Below are positions 5,874-10,283 of a DNA stretch of 10,283 nt, one piece after another (position 1 is the first letter of the stretch; the number at the start of each line of letters is the position of its first letter). A program made the translations under genes and the position numbers. The stretch is from JBQCEE01 sp051960575 (lineage in GTDB: Bacteria; Actinomycetota; Actinomycetes; Mycobacteriales; Jatrophihabitantaceae), in contig NZ_JBQCEE010000244.1 of the NCBI RefSeq assembly GCF_051960575.1, forward strand, positions 1 to 10,283, read 5' to 3'. The notes under the pieces were generated by a model, which did not search any database, was not told the origin of the DNA, and saw nothing but the letters and a program-made list of their open reading frames with translations.

Positions 5874-6559
5874 GCACCCGCGAGGAACTGCGGTCGCTCG
5901 CCGAGAAGGCCGGGCGCGAGCTCGAGGGCGCCCCCGCCCTCGAGATCCTCGGCTGGGCCGACGAGCAGTTCGGGTCGGCCTGGGCGGTCGCGTCCTCGAT
6001 GGCCGACGCGGTGGTGCCGCACCTCGCGGCGCAGGTGCGCCCGGGCGTCGACATCGTCTTCCTCGACACGGGCTACCACTTCGCCGAGACGATCGGCATG
6101 CGTGACGCCGTCCAGACCGTCCTGCCGGTCACCGTCCGCTCGATCACGCCCGAGCAGACCGTCGCCGAGCAGGACGCCGCCTTCGGCCCGCGCCTGTACG
6201 AGCGCAACCCCGACCAGTGCTGCGCACTGCGCAAGGTGGCCCCGCTCCGCAAGGCCCTCTCCGAGTACACCGCCTGGACGTCAGGGCTGCGACGCGACGA
6301 GTCCGAGACTCGCACCGACGTCCGCGTCGTCGAGTGGGACGACCGGCGCGGCATGGTGAAGCTGAACCCGATCGCGGCCTGGACCGAGGACGACGTCCAG
6401 CGCTACATCGCCGACAACAACATCCTGGTCAATCCGCTGCTGTTCGACGGCTACGGCTCGATCGGCTGCGCCCCCTGCACGCGGCGCATCCAGCCCGGCG
6501 AGCACGCCCGCGCCGGCCGCTGGGCGGGCACGAACAAGACCGAGTGCGGCCTGCACTGA
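5870..6559 (+). CDS. cysH: Adenylyl-sulfate (APS) reductase, Fe-S type, thioredoxin-dependent
   Basis: Reduces activated sulfate to sulfite, the substrate of SirA. 229 aa. PP-loop-type fold with SSMADAVVPHL at 42-52 (nucleotide-binding loop region), DIVFLDTGYHFAET at 61-74, and TSGLRRDESETR at 137-148, which contacts the substrate. The [4Fe-4S] ligands are C117-C118 in DQCCALRKVAPL and C200/C203 in GCAPCTRR. Having this CC...CxxC set means the enzyme is the APS type (EC 1.8.4.10) rather than the cluster-free PAPS enzyme of enterics. The catalytic Cys is C226 in the C-terminal tail KTECGLH. The ATG overlaps the sirA stop (ATGA), which implies translational coupling; a GGAGG at 5852-5856 lies rather far upstream (13 nt). 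It is the last gene of the sirA operon: the next gene is separated by repeats and has its own promoter-like element. In M. tuberculosis the same pair is followed by a sirohydrochlorin chelatase, which is absent here. Confidence 0.95.
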   Translation: MSTREELRSLAEKAGRELEGAPALEILGWADEQFGSAWAVASSMADAVVPHLAAQVRPGVDIVFLDTGYHFAETIGMRDAVQTVLPVTVRSITPEQTVAEQDAAFGPRLYERNPDQCCALRKVAPLRKALSEYTAWTSGLRRDESETRTDVRVVEWDDRRGMVKLNPIAAWTEDDVQRYIADNNILVNPLLFDGYGSIGCAPCTRRIQPGEHARAGRWAGTNKTECGLH

Positions 6560-6566
6560 CCCGCTC

Positions 6567-6644
6567 CCCCGCCGAGTGACGACCCGTCGCGTCGAGTGAC
6601 GACCCGACACGCGACGCGGCGGGGCCCATTCCCGTCACTCGGCG
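6567..6644. repeat. Nested inverted and direct repeats after cysH
   Basis: CGAGTGACGACCCG occurs twice in direct orientation (6573-6586 and 6593-6606, period 20). A third, inverted copy of the core is CGTCACTCGGCG at 6633-6644, complementary to CGCCGAGTGACG at 6570-6581 (12 of 12). Inside, CCCCGCCG (6567-6574) pairs with CGGCGGGG (6617-6624), and CGTCGCGT (6585-6592) pairs with ACGCGACG (6609-6616), giving two coaxial 8-bp stems with a 10-nt side bulge and a 16-nt loop. It could be a terminator without a U-tract for sirA-cysH, an operator for the next gene, or a copy of a dispersed intergenic repeat. Confidence 0.6.
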
Positions 6645-6649
6645 CTGTC

Positions 6650-6655
6650 TAGGGT
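6650..6655 (+). promoter_or_regulatory. Candidate -10 element for leaderless ybaK-family gene
   Basis: TAGGGT (TANNNT) followed by seven bases and the GTG start at 6663. This is the classical actinobacterial leaderless layout and the gene lacks a proper Shine-Dalgarno. No clear -35. The GTGAC repeats lie immediately upstream and could be regulator sites. Confidence 0.5.
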
Positions 6656-6662
6656 CGGACGC

Positions 6663-7130
6663 GTGCACCCCAACTGCGAGGCCGTGGACGCAGCGCTCGA
6701 GGCCGCCGGAGCAGCGGGCCGCGTCCGCATCCTCGACGAAGCGGCGCCGACCGCCGCCGACGCCGCGCGCATCCTCGGCGTCGAGGTCGGCGCCATCGCC
6801 AACTCGCTGATCTTCGCGACCGCCGAGGACACCCCGCTGCTCGTCCTCACCAGCGGCGCGCACCGGATCGACACCCAGGCCGTCGCAAGGCTCGTCGGCA
6901 CGGCCAGGCTGCGGCGGGCCACGCCCGAGTTCGTGCTCGCCGCTGCGGGACAGCCGATCGGCGGCGTCGCCCCGGTCGGGCACCCCGCGCCCCTGCCGAC
7001 CCTGGTGGACGTCGCGCTCGAGGCCTTCCCCGAGGTGTGGGCGGCCGGCGGCATCCCGCACGCGGTCTTCCCGACGACGTTCGCCGAACTGGTGCGGATC
7101 ACCGGTGGCCGTCCGGCCGAGGTCGCCTGA
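6663..7130 (+). CDS. YbaK/EbsC-family (aminoacyl-tRNA deacylase-like) protein
   Basis: A 155-residue single-domain member of the YbaK/ProX superfamily, whose characterised members hydrolyse mischarged aminoacyl-tRNAs (for example Cys-tRNA-Pro or Ala-tRNA-Pro). Seen: N-terminal helix HPNCEAVDAALEAAG (2-16), the central ILGVEVGAIANSLIFAT (37-53), LLVLTSGAHRIDTQAVARLVG (59-79), the active-site loop GQPIGGVAPVGHPAPLPTLVD (95-115, the GxxxPxGH type), and WAAGGIPHAVFPTT (126-139). The family's usual Lys in the [VI]xKSL segment is Asn here (IANSL), so tRNA-end binding or specificity may differ; I believe other actinobacterial members share this. Start: GTG at 6663, placed seven bases after TAGGGT. 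It lies after the sulfur genes but not tightly, so a functional link to cysteine metabolism is only a suggestion. The physiological substrate is unknown. Confidence 0.85.
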   Translation: MHPNCEAVDAALEAAGAAGRVRILDEAAPTAADAARILGVEVGAIANSLIFATAEDTPLLVLTSGAHRIDTQAVARLVGTARLRRATPEFVLAAAGQPIGGVAPVGHPAPLPTLVDVALEAFPEVWAAGGIPHAVFPTTFAELVRITGGRPAEVA

Positions 7131-7190
7131 GCCTGTGCTCATACCGGACGCACGTCGCATCGCCCGTCGAATTGGGGAAGGATCGGACGT

Positions 7191-7763
7191 GTGCGGGCCA
7201 GCGAACGACCTCCGGTGACCGCCACGCGGATCGAGGCGTGGACCGGTCAGCAGTTCGCCGTCCGCGTGCAGGAGTGCATGCACATCTACGTGCGCGCCAT
7301 GCACTACCCCGAGTCGGCCGGGGTGCATCGTGCGGTCAGCGCCCGCAAGCACACCGACCACGAGGGCTTCGCCTGCCGCGCCGCCATCGCCGACGACGGC
7401 ACGCTGGTCGGCTTCGGCTACGGCTACACGACGCGTCCCGGGCAGTGGTGGCACGACCTCGTGCGCCGCGCGCTCGACCGCGACACCGCCCGCGACTGGC
7501 TGCACGACGCCTTCGAGCTCAGCGAGCTGCACGTGCTGCCCTCGCGCCAGCGGCAGGGCATCGGGCAGCGGCTGCTGACCTCGCTGGCCGACGGCATCCC
7601 GCACGCCAACATGCTGCTGTCGACCCCTGACGCCGACACCCGTGCGTTCCGCATGTACCGCCGGCAGGGCTTCGTCGACCTCACCCGCAACTACCTCTTC
7701 CCGGGCGACAGCCGTCCGTTCGCCGTCCTCGGCGCGCGGTTGCCGCTCGCCGACGGCGACTGA
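7191..7763 (+). CDS. GNAT-family N-acetyltransferase
   Basis: A 190-residue protein with the acetyl-CoA-binding signature of GNATs: the strand SELHVLPSRQ (111-120) runs into RQRQGIGQRLLTSL (119-132), the Q/R-x-x-G-x-G/A pyrophosphate loop. The following strand MLLSTPDADTRAFRMYRRQGF (141-161) matches the usual motif B, with Y156 in the place of the general-acid Tyr. The strand TLVGFGYGYT (71-80) is typical of the central sheet. Residues 20-60 are the variable substrate side. Start: GTG at 7191 with GAAGGA at 7177-7182, 8 nt upstream; GTG at 7215 is possible but has no such site. The stop is one base before the carotenoid gene's ATG, so the two are surely co-transcribed. The substrate cannot be read from sequence. 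Its place in front of carotenoid hydratase and glycosyltransferase genes makes a role with that product conceivable. Confidence 0.85.
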   Translation: MRASERPPVTATRIEAWTGQQFAVRVQECMHIYVRAMHYPESAGVHRAVSARKHTDHEGFACRAAIADDGTLVGFGYGYTTRPGQWWHDLVRRALDRDTARDWLHDAFELSELHVLPSRQRQGIGQRLLTSLADGIPHANMLLSTPDADTRAFRMYRRQGFVDLTRNYLFPGDSRPFAVLGARLPLADGD

Positions 7764-7764
7764 C

Positions 7765-8547
7765 ATGGCCGCCGACCTGCTCGCCCCCGCCCGCCGCGCC
7801 CCGGCCGGCGACAGCCTCGGCGTGCCGGCCGCGCTCGCAGCAGCCGCGGTCGCGCTGCAGATCGTCTACCCGCTCGTGCACGGCACGGTGCGCAACGCAC
7901 TCACGGTCGCCGTCGTCGTCCTCTTCGCGGCGTCCTCGGCCGTGCACGCCGTCGGCACCCGCGGACGCCGCGGCGCGGTCGTGGTCGCCACCACGACCGT
8001 GACGGGGTTCGCGGTCGAGCTGCTCGGCGTGCACACCGGGTTCCCGTTCGGCGACTACCACTACACCGACGCCCTCGGGCTGCGGCTCGGCGGCGTCCCG
8101 CTCGTGGTCGCCGCGGCCTGGACGATGCTGGCCTGGCCGGCGGCGCTGGTCGCGCGGCACCTCGTGCACGGCCGGGCGGCCCGCGTGCTCGTCGGCGCGT
8201 GGGCGCTGGCGTCGTGGGACCTCTTCCTCGATCCGCAGATGGTGGTCGACGGACGCTGGCGGTGGTCGTCGGTCGGGGCACACCTGCCCGGCATCCCCGA
8301 CGTGCCGCTCAGCAACTTCGTCGGGTGGCTCGGTGTGAGCTTGGTGCTGTCGGCGATCGTCCAGGCGCTGCTCGGTGACGACCGGCGCGACGCCGACGAC
8401 CGCGTGCCGTTCGCGCTCTACCTCTGGACCTGGCTCGGCTCGACCGTCGCCTTCGTGTTCTTCCTCGACCTGCGCCAGGCCGTGGTGTGGGGTGCGGTCG
8501 GGATGGGCCTGGTGGGTGTGCCGCTGGTGCTGCGCCTGCGGCGATGA
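7765..8547 (+). CDS. Carotenoid biosynthesis membrane protein, CruF/DUF422 family
   Basis: A 260-residue integral membrane protein with about seven hydrophobic spans (roughly 20-38, 44-60, 68-84, 108-128, 136-152, 180-205 and 215-255). Family marks: GFAVELLGVHTGFPFGDYHYTD (about 73-94), with the acidic/aromatic G-x-Y-x-Y turn, and ASWDLFLDPQMV (about 147-158), which carries the conserved D-x4-DP. Known members include CruF, which hydrates the 1,2 double bond of an acyclic carotenoid end, and the archaeal bacterioruberin hydratase. Hydration of a psi end group is therefore the best guess for this protein. There is no Shine-Dalgarno; the ATG follows the GNAT stop by one base and the downstream glycosyltransferase overlaps by ATGA, so translation is coupled through the whole group. 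The alternative, an uncharacterised DUF422 function, cannot be excluded. Confidence 0.85.
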   Translation: MAADLLAPARRAPAGDSLGVPAALAAAAVALQIVYPLVHGTVRNALTVAVVVLFAASSAVHAVGTRGRRGAVVVATTTVTGFAVELLGVHTGFPFGDYHYTDALGLRLGGVPLVVAAAWTMLAWPAALVARHLVHGRAARVLVGAWALASWDLFLDPQMVVDGRWRWSSVGAHLPGIPDVPLSNFVGWLGVSLVLSAIVQALLGDDRRDADDRVPFALYLWTWLGSTVAFVFFLDLRQAVVWGAVGMGLVGVPLVLRLRR

Positions 8548-9602
8548 GGCTCACCGCCCTCGGCGCGGCGCTCGCCGTGGCCGGCGCCGTGCACGCGGCC
8601 GTGAATCAACGAGCGTTGAGACGCGCGCGGCCGGTCGCCGACCTGCCGCCGGTCTCGGTGCTGGTGCCCGCACGGGACGAGACGGCGACCATCGACGCCT
8701 GCCTCACGGCACTCGGCGCGCAGGACGTCGCCGCCGAGCTCGTCGTCGTCGACGACCTGTCGTCGGACGACACCGCGGCACGCGCCCGCGGTCACGGGGC
8801 GCGGGTCGTCGACGGCGTCGCGCCGCCGGCCGGCTGGCTGGGCAAGCCCTGGGCCCTGCAGCAGGCGGCGGCCGTCGCGACGGGCGAGGTGTTCGTGCTC
8901 GTCGACGCCGACGTCCGGGTGCTGCCGGGTGCGCTGCGGGCGGCCGTCGGCGAACTCGTGGCCGGCGGGTACGACGTCGTCACCGGCCACCCGCGCCAGC
9001 TCACCGGCACCGTCGCCGAGCGGCTGGTGCAGCCGCTGCTGCTCTGGTCGGTGCTGGTGACGCTGCCGCTGCACGCCGCCGAGCGCTCGCCGCGCCCGTC
9101 GCTGGCGGCGGCGAACGGGCAGTTCCTGGTCATCCGCGCACAGATGCTCGCCCGCGTGGGCGGCTTCGTGCCGGACGCCGTGCTCGACGACCTCGCCCTC
9201 GTGCGCGCGGTGAAGCGCGCCGGCGGCCGCGTCGCGTTCGTCGACGCCGCCGAACTCGCCGAGTGCCGCATGTACACCTCGTGGCTGCAGGTGCGCGACG
9301 GCTACGGCAAATCGCTCTGGGCCGCGTTCGGCTCGCCTGCCGGCGCCGTGCCGGTCGTTGGCCTGCTCGTGCTGACGTACGTGGTGCCGCCGCTGGCGAT
9401 GCTGCGCGGGTCACGGCTCGGCGCCGTCGGGTACGCGGCCGGTGTCGCGTCGCGGGTGATCAGCGCCCGCCGAGCGCGCAGCCGCGTCTGGCCGGACTCG
9501 CTCGCCCACCCCGCGTCCATCGGGCTGTTCGCGTGGCTGACCGCGCGATCCGTGCGCGAGCACCGGCGGGGCACGACGAGCTGGAAGGGCCGCGCGGTCT
9601 GA
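8544..9602 (+). CDS. Family 2 glycosyltransferase, CruG-like (probable carotenoid glycosyltransferase)
   Basis: A 352-residue membrane-bound GT-A glycosyltransferase. An N-terminal hydrophobic helix (4-20) is followed by the catalytic domain: VSVLVPARDE (37-46, nucleotide-sugar site), LVVVDDLSSDDT (66-77), GWLGKPWALQ (97-106), VLVDADVR (118-125) with the metal-binding DAD at 121-123, AANGQFLVIR (189-198), and LDDLALVRAVKRAGGRV (214-230), which supplies the general-base Asp (D215/D216). CRMYTSWLQVRDGYGKSLWA (241-260) and the C-terminal TSWKGRAV (345-352) are typical of GTs acting on lipids and carotenoids; about two or three hydrophobic spans lie at 265-335. The adjacent CruF-like gene (ATGA overlap) repeats the CruF/CruG partnership in which a hydroxylated carotenoid end is glycosylated. 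The start ATG at 8544 is taken for that overlap; the longer reading from 8487 would lie inside the CruF gene. A hopanoid or other lipid acceptor is the alternative. Confidence 0.85.
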   Translation: MRLTALGAALAVAGAVHAAVNQRALRRARPVADLPPVSVLVPARDETATIDACLTALGAQDVAAELVVVDDLSSDDTAARARGHGARVVDGVAPPAGWLGKPWALQQAAAVATGEVFVLVDADVRVLPGALRAAVGELVAGGYDVVTGHPRQLTGTVAERLVQPLLLWSVLVTLPLHAAERSPRPSLAAANGQFLVIRAQMLARVGGFVPDAVLDDLALVRAVKRAGGRVAFVDAAELAECRMYTSWLQVRDGYGKSLWAAFGSPAGAVPVVGLLVLTYVVPPLAMLRGSRLGAVGYAAGVASRVISARRARSRVWPDSLAHPASIGLFAWLTARSVREHRRGTTSWKGRAV

Positions 9603-9627
9603 GGCGCGACCCGGCTGCAGGACGGCG

Positions 9628-9813
9628 TCAGTGCAGCATCGAGTTGCCGATGAAGGTCATGCCGGCCGCGCTCACGCCGCCCGCACCTCCGTCGCCGTCG
9701 ACGATGTTCCGCTTCGTGCGGTGCAGCGCGCGCACGTCGCGCACCGTCGCGATGATCGACCAGGCGGCCACGAACACCATGACGAACAGGAACAGCGCGA
9801 CGAGCAGCAGCAT
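9628..9813 (-). CDS. Small single-span membrane protein, unknown function
   Basis: A 61-residue protein. Residues 1-23 (MLLLVALFLFVMVFVAAWSI and the next residues) form one strong transmembrane helix starting at the N-terminus. It is followed by a basic stretch RDVRALHRTKR (25-35), so the C-terminus is probably cytoplasmic, and a glycine-rich tail ending in TFIGNSMLH. The gene is supported by an excellent Shine-Dalgarno, GGGAGGT (9818-9824, minus strand), 4 nt before the ATG, and by the clear hydrophobic/basic division, which is not expected from a chance frame. It converges on the glycosyltransferase gene with 25 nt between the stops. No family is recognised. No promoter was recognised upstream, where the repeat block begins. 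Confidence 0.7.
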   Translation of the reverse strand: MLLLVALFLFVMVFVAAWSIIATVRDVRALHRTKRNIVDGDGGAGGVSAAGMTFIGNSMLH

Positions 9814-9937
9814 GGCGACCTCCCGGATCTCCTGTCAGCATGCCCCTGGCCGACCGGCCCCGCACCCTCGCCGCGCGAACCCTGTGCACCCCGCGCCCGA
9901 GCCGCCTTGCCCCGCAGCGCCGGAAGCCCGACGCGCC

Positions 9938-9990
9938 TTGCCCCGCAACGCCGGGACACAGGTGCAGGAAAACCCGGCGCAGCGGGACAA
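9938..9990. repeat. Inverted repeat 1, copy in unit 1
   Basis: Arms TTGCCCCGCAACGCCGGG (9938-9955) and CCCGGCGCAGCGGGACAA (9973-9990) pair at 15 of 18 positions with a 17-nt loop. It is the counterpart of 10126-10177. Position 16 of the stem is G-C here and A-T in the other copy. Confidence 0.65.
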
Positions 9991-10020
9991 CGCCCCGCCC
10001 GACGCGCGGCGGCGGCCGAA

Positions 10021-10062
10021 CTTGTGCACGACGCGCGCACGACCACGCGCGTCCTGCACAAG
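10021..10062. repeat. Inverted repeat 2, copy in unit 1
   Basis: Arms CTTGTGCACGACGCGCG (10021-10037) and CGCGCGTCCTGCACAAG (10046-10062) pair at 16 of 17 positions around the 8-nt spacer CACGACCA. The single mismatch is at the ninth base of each arm. Confidence 0.75.
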
Positions 10063-10125
10063 ATCCGTCGACGAGCAGCACCCGACGACGCGCCTTGCCC
10101 CGCAGCACCAGGACATCTGCACGCC

Positions 10126-10177
10126 TTGTCCCGCAGCGCCAGGAGATCGGTGCCGAAAACCTGGTGCAGCGGGACAA
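10126..10177. repeat. Inverted repeat 1, copy in unit 2
   Basis: Arms TTGTCCCGCAGCGCCAGG (10126-10143) and CCTGGTGCAGCGGGACAA (10160-10177) pair at 16 of 18 positions plus one G-T, around a 16-nt loop. It is better paired than the copy in unit 1. Confidence 0.7.
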
Positions 10178-10208
10178 ACGCCCCGCCCGACGCGCGGCGG
10201 CGGCCGAA

Positions 10209-10250
10209 CTTGTGCACGACGCGCGCACGACCACGCGCGTCCTGCACAAG
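10209..10250. repeat. Inverted repeat 2, copy in unit 2
   Basis: Identical to 10021-10062, including the same single stem mismatch, 188 bp downstream. Confidence 0.75.
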
Positions 10251-10283
10251 ATCCGTCGACGAGCAGCACCCGACGACGCGCCT

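Larger units (their letters stand above)
9903..10283. repeat. 188-bp tandem repeat array, two full units and the start of a third, running off the right edge
   Basis: Unit 1 is 9903-10090, unit 2 is 10091-10278, and CGCCT at 10279-10283 opens unit 3. Positions 9991-10095 and 10179-10283 are identical over 105 bp. The first about 88 bp of the two units differ at many positions and by two compensating single-base indels. Each unit begins with the 22-23-nt motif CGCCTTGYCCCGCARCRCC twice, 31 bp apart (9903, 9934; 10091, 10122), then carries a first inverted repeat and, in the identical part, a second. The period of 188 is not a multiple of three, so a repeat protein is excluded; open frames through it are GC-driven. 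I see no gene from 9814 to the right edge. The array may continue beyond the window. Confidence 0.9.

Noticed and set aside
6429..7766. Minus-strand frame of 445 codons over cysH, the ybaK-family gene and the GNAT gene
   Set aside because: Antisense to three genes with clear motifs; its own product has no recognisable domain.
9603..9627. Intrinsic terminator between the convergent glycosyltransferase and small membrane gene
   Set aside because: Only 25 nt, with no stem of useful length and no U-tract.
9302..10269. Minus-strand frames through the repeat block and the end of the glycosyltransferase
   Set aside because: The same peptide strings reappear in different frames in successive units because the period of 188 is not a multiple of three, so the repeats are not coding.
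9903..10283. CRISPR array
   Set aside because: Units of 188 bp with long internal palindromes, no 24-40-nt repeats separated by unique spacers, and no cas genes in view.
9903..10283. Integron attC-like cassette array
   Set aside because: Variable plus conserved palindromic parts prompted the idea, but there are no GTTRRRY-type core sites and no cassette ORFs.

Overview
The window is from a high-GC actinobacterium. Evidence: G/C-rich third positions throughout, frequent GTG starts, several candidate leaderless promoters, a mycobacterial/Gram-positive type LexA box, an actinobacterial HEPN family (SAV_6107), and a ferredoxin-type sulfite reductase paired with an Fe-S APS reductase. I cannot name the genus. 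There are eleven full or partial protein genes, one very short leader ORF, and a tandem-repeat block that runs off the right edge.

Layout. (1) 1-1856, minus strand: a damage-response operon reading HEPN protein (SAV_6107 family) -> SAM methyltransferase -> DNA polymerase IV (dinB, cut by the left edge). A near-perfect LexA/SOS box (1871-1886) sits directly upstream of the ribosome binding site of the first gene, so the operon, including the error-prone polymerase, is probably SOS-induced. (2) 2027-2746, plus: a probable membrane-anchored SAM methyltransferase. It converges on cysG, and the two stop codons share the palindrome CTAG. (3) 2743-6559: sulfate assimilation. cysG (siroheme synthesis, minus) diverges from sirA-cysH (plus; sulfite reductase and APS reductase, ATGA-coupled). 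Siroheme made by CysG is the cofactor of SirA, so the divergent pair is a functional unit. Between them lies a 24-codon leader ORF ending in a Cys codon that sits at the apex of a strong hairpin, which looks like a cysteine-responsive attenuation device. (4) 6567-6655: nested inverted and direct repeats, then a leaderless-type promoter for a YbaK-family deacylase (6663-7130). (5) 7191-9602: a tightly packed GNAT acetyltransferase -> CruF-like carotenoid protein -> CruG-like glycosyltransferase group, with a 1-nt gap and an ATGA overlap. It is probably for making a hydroxylated, glycosylated carotenoid. (6) 9628-9813, minus: a 61-residue single-span membrane protein with a very good ribosome binding site. 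(7) 9903-10283: a 188-bp tandem repeat (two units and the first bases of a third), non-coding by frame logic. Each unit carries two long inverted repeats. The first part of the unit is diverged between copies, while the last 100 bp are identical.

Most novel candidates: the 188-bp tandem repeat with its mosaic divergence and a compensated stem pair; the sirA leader-peptide hairpin; and the LexA-controlled HEPN-methyltransferase-dinB operon. All functional names rest on reading motifs by eye. No database search was possible.
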